Shown here piece by piece: positions 40,905 to 52,845 of a DNA stretch of 64,000 nt. The DNA is from Branchiostoma floridae (Eukaryota > Chordata > Leptocardii > Amphioxiformes > Branchiostomatidae). Below the pieces are notes generated by a model. It was not told where the DNA came from and ran no database searches. It was given only the letters and a program-made list of their open reading frames with translations. The stretch covers positions 16,579,429 through 16,643,428 of the forward strand of contig NC_049988.1 of the NCBI RefSeq assembly GCF_000003815.2. Direction: 5' to 3'. Within the stretch, counting starts at the first letter, position 1, and the number at the start of each line of letters is the position of its first letter. A program made the translations under genes and the position numbers.

Positions 40905-41335
40905 CCATAACCTTAAAATCAGCCGTGGGGGCAGCACAACATGTTATGCTGTATCAATAGGCATCTCCTCTCCGGGGCATGGTGAATGATGTAAATCACC
41001 GTATGGCTGATACGACACGAAGCCCCCGTCCGGGTGATTTTTCGTGAATCACCAACTCCAGACAGAATGGTTTGTTCCAACGTACACCGCACCATCGCAC
41101 GTGTGGGACTTCTTTAATGTGCTGGGCCGGGTATGGCTCTCCCCAGACACGGGACCTCCATTTTACGTCCTATCCGAGGGACGACCCTAGCCGAAGCTAA
41201 GTACTCATTTTCACCTGAGTAAAGTGAGGAAAGTCGTGTAAAGTGTCTTTTCTAAGGGCATAAGATCGGTAACACGGCAGCCGGATTCGAACCCGCGACC
41301 TCTCGGTCACGGGCCCAACACACGTGGGTTGAATA
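40905..41335 (-). mobile_element. tRNA-derived SINE, minus strand
   Basis: The minus-strand head carries a B box (cgggttcgaatccggctgcc). The body contains acttttctcact...ggtgaaaatgagtac, ggacgtaaaatggaggtccc and gtgcgatggtgcggtgtacg. The tail ends near cagcataacatgttgtgctg. Same family as 61526-62014. Confidence 0.8.
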
Positions 41336-41668
41336 GGGTTCCTAATCAAATTAAGAGGTGTCGATAACATTTGAAGACGGTAGATATTGCTCTAATTGCC
41401 AGATGCTCGGTCTTAATCATGTTGTGAAGAATCTGGGTCAATCGTGTGAACGTAAATGATTGGATTATATGTTAAGAGGAGTACTGGTATACGTAGTTCT
41501 TTATCTCTGAAATCCGTTGAGTATCTTTCGAACCCCGCAATGACGCAAGCTTGGTGCAAGTACAGTGAGAGTGTACCTTTTTAAATCATTCTCACGATGT
41601 CCCGTGTTCTCTTTGTGAGCCTCCATCCATGCACGCGCCCACTATTATTTAAACCAGTCCTTTCGAAG

Positions 41669-44080
41669 TGATACCAAACACGGAAATGGCTGAAAAAATG
41701 TCTCTTAAGAGAATGTAGCATCTGCCAAATATGGACAAAATTTTGGACGTAACGATTCAAGAAAATAATGTGGGGTCCTCAAATCTTCAACAAAAATCTT
41801 CATATTTGGAGGGTGAAATCCTATCCGTGGCTATGATAATCTTCCAAGCCATCAACCGATATGAATGTTGTGGTGCATCTTTTGTAAAATATTTCACTCG
41901 CACACACACTCATCCTCTTGCACGTGATGCGTAGAGCCGACTGTGTGGACTAGGGTTCTCCACCTTCCTCTGTTCGATGCTGCTTGCTGCGCGTGGTGGA
42001 GTGTGATGTTAATACTCTGCAGGTCATAACATTACAGGGATGGTGGAAAAACGAAGGAACCAGTGATTTTGTCTCAAATTTGCTGCATATCAAGTCGCAA
42101 AGGCAGGCGACATAATTTTTGACATTTAGATGAGAACGAGCTATATGCCTGGGAGATGCGCGGTAGCTTCAACATAGCGCCCACTTCCTTGCATTGTGTG
42201 ATGGTTCAAGGCTTTGAGTACATCAGATACCTACCATCAGTTTCCTAGTTCTTTGACTTCTAGGTAGTTGGGGGGGGGGGGGGGGGTAGTAGATAGATAT
42301 GATAAAATAAAAAGCAGAAAATCTACCATAGAAAATTTAAGAAATAAGATTGTCAATACGCTTGCACCGACACGTGCTGAAAAGTCGTTTGGCCTACATT
42401 AGGTTTCATAAAAGGAAAAAAAAACACTGTGTCCTGTGCCAGCTGTCATCCCAGACCACTACTTCTGAGAGTCCAGCGTCCTGTCGAAGCACGTGTGCTA
42501 CCACGGGTTTGATGTTTACACAAGACGGTACAAATTATCTATTGATAGCCCTGCGGCGTTACTAGATGATATGTAATTATCGGCATATACGGACATCATT
42601 TTCTTAAGAAACGTGAGACGACTCTAAGAGTGTTGATTACTAGCTGTGTATCATCATTAATCATAGCTATTTTCGGCTTTCTGGGTGGACATTTGATATA
42701 TTTTCTCGCGTGCACGACATGTTGTAAGTGTGGAAATACACGCGAGATAACCAAAAGAGGATTGAGTACTCCTCACAAGCTGTGATGTTTGATGACCCAT
42801 CGGTTATTGTTTGTTAGCTCGTGCCTGTTTGAACCGTTTCTAGCAAATGAGATCCCCAACTGCTGCCCATCGATGGACACTCAAGGCATCAATTACGTTT
42901 AAATATACGTTTAAGTTATTTTCTTGTTAGGTCAGGAAACTTAATAAGTATATGTGTCAACCGATGGGCAGCTGTTGGGTGATTTTATTTGCTGAAAACG
43001 GTTGAAGCAGGCACGAGATACACAAATATGGACGGATCCTCACAATATCACAACATGTGACTAATACTCGATCCTCTCTTGCCTGCCTCGAGTGTGCTTC
43101 CGCAATTACAACAAGTCGTGCACGCAAGAAGAGAAATGTCGTCCCAGGAAGCTGATTTTAGCGATGTTTAATGAAGAGACACAGCTGGTAATCAACAACA
43201 CTCTCAGAGTTGTCTCAAGTTTCTTAAGAAAATGATGTCCGTATAAATCGATAATTGGATGCCCTTTAGTGATGCCGCTGGGTCTATCAATATAGAATTT
43301 GAACCAACATGTTGTGGAATAATCAAGCCCGTGGCAAAACACGTGCTTGGACTGGAAGAACAACACCCTCAGAGTTGTCTCAAGTTTTCCTATGATGTCC
43401 CTACCGGTAATTGGATGTCCTCCAGTGACGCCTCTAGGTCTATCGAATTGAATAGAGAATTTGTACCAAGGTGTTGTGGAACCATCCAACCCGGGGCAGT
43501 ACACGTGATGGATGCTGGACCCCTGAATTTGTGGTCTGCGATGACAGCTGTCACAGTACACTGTTTTGGTGCTTTCTATCTTGTTATGAAACCTAATGGA
43601 AGCCAAACGATGTTTTACAAATATGTGTCGGCACAAGGTTATTGACAAGCTCATTTCTTTAATTTTCTATGGTAGTTCTTTTCTTAGGTTATCTATCTTT
43701 CTACTTTGTCCCCCAAAGACCTGGAAGTCAAAGGACTAGGAAGGTACTAGGTAGGTAACTGATGTACTCGAAGCCTGGAACCATCACACAAGTGGTAGCG
43801 CATGTACATCGGTACACTGTTGAACCATCAGGAAAGTGGATGCTACATGGAAGCTGCCTCGGATTTCCCTGGCATATGAACTTACACAGACTTGATACTT
43901 GTTTATACGTTATCAAATCAGTTTGAGACCTATATGTATACGGTATCGTTGAAGATTTCAAAACAACACATTGTTTTTTTTAATGGTTATGTCCAATAGT
44001 TTTGCCCATATTTTGCAGAGGTTACACTCTCTTAAGAGACATAAAATTTGCTTTCAGCCATTTCTGTGTTTGGCATCGCA
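41669..44080. repeat. 2.4-kb imperfect palindrome (arms about 1.2 kb)
   Basis: Left-arm blocks match the right arm inverted and in mirrored order along the whole length: accaaacacggaaatggctg/cagccatttctgtgtttgg; gtgtgatggttcaaggcttt/gaagcctggaaccatcacac; ctagttctttgacttctagg/cctggaagtcaaaggactag; catcattttcttaagaaacg/gtttcttaagaaaatgatg; ctgcccatcgatggacac/gtgtcaaccgatgggcag. The spacer is about 75 bp (about 42882-42956). The right arm also has an internal duplication of about 155 bp (43190-43365 and 43370-43510). A poly-G run of about 18 is at 42272-42289. No coding capacity is convincing. Confidence 0.82.
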
Positions 44081-44394
44081 CAACCCGTCGTACGTGCAAT
44101 TTGTCCTTAGGTTTTTTGGCTACGTCCGTCACGTATTTCTGAAAACGTTTAGGCTGTACAGGGCAGGCGCGTCGCCCGCACTGGCACGCACAGGGGGCGA
44201 ATCCGCAGCCCAATGGCACCCAAAGTTTTGCCGGCAAGTAAAGTTCTACGGCGTGTCTGCGTGCTCTAAAATTCGTCGGATTCCCTAAGAGTTCGTACGG
44301 AGAAGCTACTTACCACTTACAGATCCCAAAAGATTGCCCACGTTTTGGCACGTAGACAGCACGTATTTGCACGTAAGGCGGGTTGTGCCCTTAG

Positions 44395-44505
44395 CTTTAT
44401 CAAACCAGTTTGGGACTTATATAAACGGTGTCCTTGAAGATTACAAGGGTCACTCACTGACATTTGCTTTCAGCCGTTTCCGCGTTTGGCATATCACTTA
44501 GAAGG
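44395..44505 (+). repeat. Partial copy of the palindrome's outer right arm
   Basis: tttatcaaaccagtttggga, ccttgaagattacaa and tttgctttcagccgtttccg repeat 43912-44080 with deletions, same orientation. Confidence 0.65.
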
Positions 44506-44598
44506 CTATACGTCGAGTTAATCATTCCAGTGAGATTAGTTCAAACCTTGCAGTGTCTAAAGTTTGTACTCGATAAAACTGGAGCTTAGCCGGTTATA

Positions 44599-44823
44599 CC
44601 CATTTTCCACTAGGACGGCGCTCTCGCCGCGCTCTCTCTGCGACCTAAAATTTGACAGATCTCTCAACGAATTGTTAAGGAAAAAAAACGAAATTTTTAC
44701 GCTTTGTGTGTTTTGTGTCTTTTACATGCTGTATGATATACACAGTATGAAATCGAAGTTAACATTTATTCGTTTTAGATCGCAGTGAGAGCGCAGCGCG
44801 ATCGCCGTCTGGCGGAAAAGCGG
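44599..44823. mobile_element. Family C MITE (gacggcg / tcgcagagagagcgc ends)
   Basis: About 225 bp with inverted ends of about 45 bp: cccattttccactaggacgg, ctctctctgcgacctaaa, and complement. AT-rich centre with ttttgtgtcttttacatgct. The best-preserved copy in the window. Confidence 0.8.
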
Positions 44824-44825
44824 TC

Positions 44826-45481
44826 TTATAAAGACAAATCTTTATTGACACGACAAAAGCACAGCGGCTTTCGTAAGGTCTACATGTACAACAACTACTT
44901 ACAGTACAACTAAACACACATATATGGATATCTATAGGTATGAATAAATCAGCATATAGGGACTAGCATGTCATTTCTACGATATAGACATTCTTGAATA
45001 TATTTGCCTACTTGTACACAGTGAGGATTATCGCCTCCCAGAATGTAGTTCAGTTTATCTATCGTACAAAGAGTAGCAAATTCTTTAGAGCAAGCGGAAA
45101 GTAATGTGAACAGCTCTGTGCGTTTGTCATTATAGAGAGAACAATCCATTACAAAGTGGCGTTCGTCTTCGATCTCATTTGGACAGAATGGACAAAACCT
45201 CTGGTCACGGGGAATTTTAGTATATCTTCCGGCTTCTATATTCAGTTTGTGACTACCGATTCTTATCTTTGTAATTGCTCTACGAAGTTCAAAACTGTGT
45301 ACACTTAAGAAGAACAAAGCTACATCCCGGCTATGGTGCAGTGCGGTTTCATCTGTCTCTTTTGTTTTTATAAATTGCACCCTTAACCAGCCGTGGCTAG
45401 TTGTAAGCACACATAGACAATTTGCTTGAGACGTGTAAGTTGCTGGGTCCCACCTGAGGGACCAATTTAACAAGATTTTAC
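44826..45481 (-). pseudogene. Non-LTR retrotransposon C-terminal zinc-knuckle segment
   Basis: An open 174-codon minus-strand frame (45473-44949). It carries RAITKIRIGSHKLNIEAGRY and CPFC followed by EDERHFVMDC, the CCHC-type domain found after the reverse transcriptase in many LINE ORFs. The 3' part ends aataaagatttgtctttataag, directly against the MITE at 44599-44823. The reverse transcriptase itself is absent, so this is a 5'-truncated copy, though its frame is intact and it may be young. Confidence 0.75.
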
Positions 45482-45489
45482 TGAAAACA

Positions 45490-45945
45490 GTCGTTTTGAG
45501 GATTTCTTAAACCTCCAATTCATCATAAAGACTGGTGTTTTTTCTCATACTGCTTTAAACTGACTCAAAAATAAAACCCAATTGCTAAGATTTGTTTTGA
45601 GAACAATTCATCATTTTAAGGGTCACGGATTTCCGATCAAGGGACTTGAAATTTTACGTCAATTCTGTTTTGTTGAGTCAGCAGTACAAAGCAAATTGAG
45701 GAAAGTGGGACACAAACTTACGGGTTTTCGGTTCATCATAGTGTTTTTTTCTCATACTCGAAAATGAAACCCTATTGCTAAGACTTATTCTGTTTGGGAA
45801 CAATTCATCATTTTAAGGGTTACGGATTTCAGATCAAACTTAGAATTGTACTTTTATTCTGTTTTGTTGGACAGCAGTACAAAGCAAATTGATGAAAGAT
45901 TGGGACAGACATACGCACACGAACATCCGGGTTTTCGGAATGAAT
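45490..45945. repeat. Two-copy tandem repeat of about 200 bp
   Basis: attgctaagatttgttttga, acaattcatcattttaaggg, tcacggatttccgatcaa, ttctgttttgttgagtcagc, agtacaaagcaaattgagga recur in the same order in the second half. Confidence 0.75.
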
Positions 45946-47590
45946 CAAAGGTATGATCAAATACTATAAATCAAATTTTAGTCACTAGTGTGGGTCTGTG
46001 AAGAAGATAAAGAAATAATGCCTATATCAATCATGCTGACATTTGGTTGACCCCTCGAAATGATTATATTTTGGATATCCCAAGGACACAAATAACGTCT
46101 TTGGATATCCTAAGAATTTTGTAATTGTACTAGAGCGGAACGTCTGGTTTAGATACCTCGTGTTCTGCACCCACCCACCCCGTGGTTTTTAAGTTTTAGT
46201 TGTTGATGTTAGGAGAGAGCGGTGGAGATTTGGGCTCCCTGTAGCCTAATGTTATGTATTGTTTTGTTTTGTTTTGCAATCACCCTCTGGGCAGTAATAT
46301 GATTTTTTTTCTCGAAAATGATTCAATTTATGTATCAATTACATGTGACTTGATTTAGTTTCGTCAAAGGAAATTTCGCATGGAACCTTGAGGCTAAGGA
46401 GATGAGTTACCGCCCGCGCACTGTTAACGGTTATGGGGCCTTCAAACTGAAACCAAATCAGCAGGAATGAAGCAGAACCAGCCGGAATGAAGAATTTGCA
46501 AAATTCGTGCCACATTCGGGTGGAAATTCCAAAATGGACCTTATCTCCCCTTCACAAGAGAAGGAATGAGCCGAGATGCCGACAGAATAACTATTCTTTT
46601 TTTCTAGTTCTGGGTATTTGTAGTGCATGCTAGACATTCCCACTGCATTCCAGATATTCTTGTGTGCACATTCTGACAGGAATTCAAGTGGCTTGTCATT
46701 TCGGTTTCTCCATCGAATGAGATAAGAATGTTAAGGATAATGTTGGAATGGAGTAAAATGCTGTCATAATGCAGTTAGAACACACTTTGAATGTCGTTCG
46801 ATATTTCTCCACTTCAAATGTACCTCGAAAGTTTTGACAAAAACATTCGGGACGGCCCCAAGAATAGGCGGAAATATCTTGAATGCAGTTAGAGTTTTAA
46901 GAATCCACCACGAATACCCAGGAATATACAAAGAATAGTCCTACTGACGGCTTTCCGGTTGATTCCGCTTCTTTTGTGAATGAACGGGCCATAAGTGGTG
47001 GTTAGGATAAATGTAGTGTTTCCGATTACAACCATGAAACAACGAGTGTCCCAGATAAATATGTAAAGCTGTGTAAATAACAACGATAAATCCCAGATAA
47101 GTCTGATAATGTTCACCTGAAATATCAGATGCTAAAAGCAACCATTGCCAGATTTACCTGACATTTATCTTTGTCCCACTTTTCGCGCTGTGTGTGGTTT
47201 TTTTTTTGGGGGTTGAGGTTCTTTCCTTGGCGCCATTTCGGAACGGCTAGTGATTTTTACCATTTGCTCGATTGATTTAAAAGCAAAGTTTTTTTTCATT
47301 ATTTACAATCAGGGAGTAGCGTAACAAAGACTGTTAACAGTTACGTTACTCCCTGGTTAAAAAATCTCTGTTATTCTCAGACATTTGTTAACCTGATCAG
47401 AAAAGACCAAAGGGATACCATGTCATGTAGGTCCAAAGTCAGTGGTCAATTCAACACCGATAACGGTTGGCATAGCTGAAATATGTAGGATCGGATAATT
47501 TCCAGCATCAAAGTAGCCTCTATCAAAGTATCTCGTGGTTTCAATTCTTTTTTTTTGCTCGGATATCAAATCATGCCTACCGTCTTCGTA
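45946..47590. other. No gene recognised
   Basis: AT-rich unique-looking sequence. The only structure I see is a short inverted repeat at 47311-47359 (cagggagtagcgtaac / gttacgttactccctg). Confidence 0.5.
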
Positions 47591-47594
47591 ATTA

Positions 47595-48539
47595 AGTCAA
47601 ACCTGCCCAAGACGACCACACGGGGGACCGGTAAAAATCGGTCGATTTGGACAGGTGGTCGCTGAGAAGAGTATCGACTCAAAACATGCCCGATGCAAAG
47701 TATAGATGGTTTCCGTTGTGCTTAATGGCAAATAGCAAGCACATTGTACGCACGCAAAGTAGCGAGGTCTTTAATGTCAAATGCAACACGCACACAGTAA
47801 ATTGTAAAACAGCTTTTATCGAGCTTTTATACGATACAGTGTTTTAAAGCTCAATATTTGTACACAGTTTTAGACAGTAACGGAACTTTGATGCTGTCAG
47901 TTACCATACAAGCCTTTATGCGTCGCTGTGTTCTTGATTTGAAATAACTACGGTGCACTTTTCGAATTCGATGCCCGGTACGTCCCGATAGCGTACTTAC
48001 ACACGGGTGAATGTACAGTACAGTTGGACAAAAGCACTCACGTAGATCTTTCTTAAAAAAGTATGAGCTACACAGATCTTTCTTAAAAAGTATGAGGCTA
48101 TGTACGTTTCAGCATTCGTTCACTTTATAATGATATAGATTTTTAAAAAACTTCTGTAACAACTAAATTCGGATTTTCTTACAACGAAATTTCCTCCCAT
48201 ATTACAGTAGACTGCCCTATAGACCCACCCATTGACCGCCGCCATCTTTATTCGAAACATAACATCGTAATGGAAGTCAAAATCCGACGCAAAATGGCCG
48301 ATTTTGGCACAAAATCGCGCTAGTTATCATAAAAACGCGATGAAAACCTCAATTTTGAAAATTATGCGGTCGTTATTGGTCTCAATTTGGGCCGGTCGCG
48401 GTCGCGTTGGCCAGGTGGTCGTTGAGAAAAGGTCGCTTATTGCTTACGTCAATGGGAAAAAAAATCGGGACCGAGAAAAAGCGGTCGAAATGGCCAGGTG
48501 GTCGCTGAGAAGAGGTGGTCGCTCGGGCAGGTTTGACTG
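47595..48539. mobile_element. 945-bp TA-flanked non-autonomous DNA transposon, copy 2
   Basis: Nearly identical to 28201-29144 in the same orientation; by eye I count fewer than ten differences over 945 bp. Flanked by TA (47593-47594, 48540-48541). The terminal C of the left end is missing. Confidence 0.85.
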
Positions 48540-48544
48540 TACAT

Positions 48545-49975
48545 TTTCCCCGTGCGCTTGTACTGTTTGTTGTGGTTGTTTCATACATACCGGCTTTGAA
48601 TATTACCGAGTGTTTTGAAGCTATTTCAGATCCTTTTATCGTCCTATCTCCCTCTCATCTGATGACAATTTTGTTATGACACTACATATATTGCTTTACC
48701 ATGCCCATGGCGTCCTGCCCTATGTACAGGACCTGGACTGTTCATGATAAGAAACAACTTTAGGTGAAGGATCTTTGTAGATAAAAATATAGATTTCAAC
48801 TTGTAGATAATGGTCTCTGGGTCTCTGTACAAAAGTACCATGCAACGAGGTGAAGAATAAGGACTCCAATAGTTAATTGATGTTCTGGTGAAATCAGAAG
48901 GACACAGTAGAGTGAAATGACTGAATGAAGCTTGCGGCTGATGTCTTCAGAAGGGCGTCAGCAGTGCATCATCATTATAGTTAATACCAGCAGCTGACTG
49001 TTTGGAAAAGTGTTATCTATCCTTAATAATTATTATAACAATTAAGATATAACGTTAACATTATTTGCGGGGCCAGCGCCCACCGTTAAATCCTCTGGCT
49101 GGCTCCATTCTACACGGTGGTCAAATTCTGGTTGAACAACTCCCATGGCCAGCCGAATTCGAACCGTGTTCGACGATGTTCTATTTGATGTCTTTCGAAT
49201 CGAATCTGTATTCCATTTTTAATTTGGTCATCTGTGTTCATTGCAAGATTTCAACTAGTGTAGTCTGGCCTTTTTAGAGTGCCTTCCTTCAGAATGGAAA
49301 TACTTTTATAAAAAAATATAAACCATTTTCTAGACATCTATGATGATACTTTCTTTGGGACTTATAACATGTAATGAAGGTACAGGCGTGATTGTTACTG
49401 ATTGTTATGTATCATTTACTGTGGAGATAGTTATTGATGTGCTCTTAGAAAATGCGTTTTACACCCATTTTCTCGTCTCCTGTTTGAGAAGAGCCACAGC
49501 TCGAGCACGCTAAAAAGCTCGCTTATTTTTTTTCAAACGGATGGGGGTCCGTGCACAGTAGGTGCGCATCTGGTGTGTTTATAAGTGCTGTGAAACATTA
49601 CAACAAACAAATCATGTAAATAAGCATTGACCTTACATATATGTCAGACTGCACCACAGAGACCTACTTTACAGCAAGACCTGTCATCTTCATTTTTTCC
49701 GCATCACCGCCAACAAGATTCGGAACGACGCCTGAGTAACGGAGAGAGATGGAGAGGTCGTGGGCAATTTGTCTAATGTGGCTCACGCGTTAAACCCACC
49801 ACCACATCAAGTCAATGAAGACCCCCAGTGAGTATTGGATGGACCTGCGGTTTGTGTGGGTGTTCAATACGTCTCCTGGAGACCTTTTGGCACGCTTTCT
49901 CTTCACGTTAAATGTGAAGAGAAAGAGAAAGCGTGTCAAATGGAACGTCCTAGATATCACTTGCCGCATCCAGGC
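48545..49975. other. No gene recognised
   Basis: AT-rich sequence with LINE-tail-like stretches. A hairpin ggcacgctttctcttcac / gtgaagagaaagagaaagcg lies at 49889-49935 just before the TA-flanked MITE at 49979. Confidence 0.5.
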
Positions 49976-49978
49976 ATA

Positions 49979-50186
49979 CTTTAAATACAGAAATGTTTGC
50001 GGTGGTTTAATGTTCTTGGTTTTCGCGGTAGTCACTTTACCGCGAATTTAAAACCACCGCGAACATTTTTCATTGGTAGTAAGACACTACAGTGCATGGT
50101 GCTACCGTGAACTTAAAACCACCGCGAAAAGCCTCTTTTCCCGCTACAGCGAAATTGAATCCTCGCGAACTTAAATGTATTTACAG
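49979..50186. mobile_element. TA-flanked MITE with cttt/ctgtaaata ends, copy 2
   Basis: Same family and order of motifs as 17532-17738 (caccgcgaacattttt, tggtgctaccgtgaac, ttcccgctacagcgaaat), TA-flanked, 208 bp. Confidence 0.82.
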
Positions 50187-51289
50187 TATTCGGTTTATCA
50201 TGAACTGCTCTTATAATCTCTGCTGCTGCTGGGATGAATTAAAAAGCCTTATTTTATGGATCATGGTGGCTTATCATTTTTTGAAAATCTTAAAATATAC
50301 CAATGTTCCTAACAATAAAGAATGGCTTGGTTACGCGGCATGATCTTTGTCTCGGTTTCTGGTTGGAAAACTCAAAATGTTTTTGATTCGTTTGAATTGC
50401 TCTGCAGCTTTGCTAAGATAATGGTTTCTAGACTGTGATTTTGATTTGAAACCTTCGCTCAGTCGATGGTTTTATTCGGTGGTTATAACAAAGGACTAGG
50501 CGTTATGATACCATATGCACCAGGGAACAGGCGGATCATTAACCCTTTATTGATGCATTCTATATTTACAAGCAAATAAAGACTTTTGTCGAAGTCTATA
50601 ATGTTTCGTTTCTTGGTCTCCTTCAAGATATTCAAGCCGTAAGCACTCATCCTCGTATGCCAAGACATATCGGCTGTCTTCACTACGGCCACATCAATAC
50701 GCCGTTAATGTAATAGGTTTTAGATACTACTAGTACCTTTATGTTCGCTCCTGTGAATAATGAATACAGTACAAGGCTAAACTCTTTTTAGACTAGAAAA
50801 AATGGGTTATTTCTAACACATTTTTAGTCCGTAGACTTCTTGCTTTGTTTTCCCGGTATATGGTAATTACTAGCACTTACTAAATAAATACGTTATACAG
50901 ATTGAATTACCAGTCCCGTCCACTAACCACCTGCGTCCAGAAGACAATCTGCCGGACATGCAGCCAGTTGAGACGTTGTGATTAATCTATTAATATCATT
51001 TGCGCGACCTAGTTGCCGGTAAACGTCTTAAGCGTGTTATCGTCAAATAAAGAGGCCTGCCACTGCGCCGCTATAGTCTATGCAATGGTGCCCTTAATTC
51101 GTAAGATGATTGCGATGGGACTCACATTTTTTTCATTTCATTATCATCGATGGTTCATGTGTTTTTATTACAGAATGGATGAATGAATGACTTTCTTTAT
51201 CATCAGAAATGATAACACTTTAGGCTCTGGTTAGATGAATAAGAGTTACCTCTGCAGTATTTGTGTTTTTGTTTGTATTATTTTGCATT

Positions 51290-51540
51290 AGACCGCCTTA
51301 TGGTCTAATGTACCAGGTTTGCACTGAAGAGTGCAAGCTGCATATCCGGATGGATTTGATTGATCCACTCACACCTAGAAGGACCCCTATTTTTTTCATA
51401 AGTGTAGTGGTTTCTTTGATGTGCTCGAGTTGTGACTCTCAAACAAGGGGTCTCCATTTAATGATTTATGCAAGGGACGTCCCTAGCCTCTACGTTACAA
51501 GGCTCGAGATCCGCGGATCGTTGGTCAAAAAGTAGAAATT
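51290..51540 (-). mobile_element. SINE body and tail, minus strand
   Basis: Inverted relative of 29520-29768: gaccgccttatggtctaatg, aggacccctatttttttcat, tctttgatgtgctcgagttg, aaggggtctccatttaatga. Confidence 0.6.
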
Positions 51541-51688
51541 GGACACATAGAGAAAATAGTACGCGAGGGGAGCCGGCCGGCCAGATGAGTTATTTCCTCA
51601 CCGCGGACATAATCTAGTTTGAAGCTTGAAAGCAAGGGGGGCTCATTTGGGAGGCAATAGCCGACACGAGAATCGTGCTAAATTGTAT

Positions 51689-51889
51689 GGCCCATTTTCC
51701 ACTAGACGGCGATCACGCTTCGCTCTCTCTACGACCTAAAACGGATTTGTGTAACCTTCGATGTCATACTGTAGGTAAAAGTGAAAGTGTAACTGAAAGG
51801 ACGACAAAACAGACAAATCGTAGAAAGATCCGTTTTCTCTTATATGTTAAATTCTAGGTCGCAGAGAGAGCGCAGCGAGGGGGTATAAA
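51689..51889. mobile_element. Family C MITE
   Basis: Starts cccattttccactagacggc and ends taggtcgcagagagagcgca, with the same inner arrangement as 44599-44823. Confidence 0.75.
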
Positions 51890-52319
51890 CGGTAACTTGC
51901 CTGGTGCAAGCTGTCGTTGCCAAACACGTCCTCGCGCCCGCGCAGTGCACACGCTTGAATGCGCAGTACAGAAACCGCTACAACCTACGTCAGAGGACAT
52001 GAAACGCCACAGATGACTACGACAGATGACCGTTGCAACTTTTAAACTTCCGTGACCGCTGACAGTTCCTGTCACATGTTCCAGGAGCGACCGCTGCTGT
52101 TAGTACCCGTCACGGGCGAGTCGAAAAGCAATTAAAAGGATTATTTCCCCACGTCGCATCTATTATATAGCGATTAGTGGCGACCCCGCACAAGCTTCAT
52201 GGTGGGCAAATAACCCCTCTGGTCGGCTGACTCCCCTAGCGTACTATTGACTCCATTTGTCTAACCTCTGCTATCAGACCACCGATCCGCGGAGCCTGGT
52301 AGAGCCTAGTACGTCAATA

Positions 52320-52425
52320 CCAGAAGCTAGGCACTCATTTACGCCTGAGTGAAGTGAGGTGTGTTAAGTTCCTTTCCTCCGGGCTTTGAGCCAAGCATCC
52401 TACCGTTACTTTACGCGACGCTATA
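52320..52425 (-). mobile_element. SINE fragment
   Basis: agctaggcactcatttacgc, ctgagtgaagtgaggtgtgt match the SINE 'actcattt...tcacctgagt' body on the same strand as 40905-41335. Confidence 0.55.
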
Positions 52426-52747
52426 CTCATCAAAGCTGGCTAAATGACTCAAGTAGTCATATATGGATCGATAGGCAAAGGAATGGGGTAGATTATTTCG
52501 CAAGAAGCTACATGCAAACGACATTGGAGAAAAAATGACGGTTCAAGAGTTTTTCAAAGACGAATTACTGTCAGATGGTATTAAAAAGAGTTACCAGGGA
52601 TGATTTAGTACTTGGATACTTTATTCATGATATTACCTATATGATGGATAATTTGTCGATAGCTAATCTTCTTGGACTTAGGTACATTAAGACGTGCAGT
52701 CTGCATACTTTCTTAAGTCTCCGGGTGACTGCGCAGCGAAATCTTCT

Positions 52748-52805
52748 TTGGCTCTTGTCGTCTCGGGAGACGGTCGACAGCTTCTCCCGAGACGACAAGA
52801 GCCAA
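52748..52805. other. Perfect 23-bp stem hairpin
   Basis: ttggctcttgtcgtctcggg + aga (52748-52770) and its exact complement (52783-52805), separated by a 12-base loop, cggtcgacagct. Confidence 0.93.
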
Positions 52806-52845
52806 AATACGACAGTAGTTTATACAGTATTTCACAGCTGTTGAT

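Noticed and set aside
43106-43654. 182-codon minus-strand and 128-codon plus-strand frames
   Set aside because: Both lie in the right arm of the 2.4-kb palindrome and overlap each other. The resembling peptide in the left arm has stops, and internal duplication explains the repeats.
45000-45481. Cellular zinc-finger gene
   Set aside because: The CPFC..EDERHFVMDC arrangement and the tail are those of LINE post-RT domains, so a host gene is unlikely.
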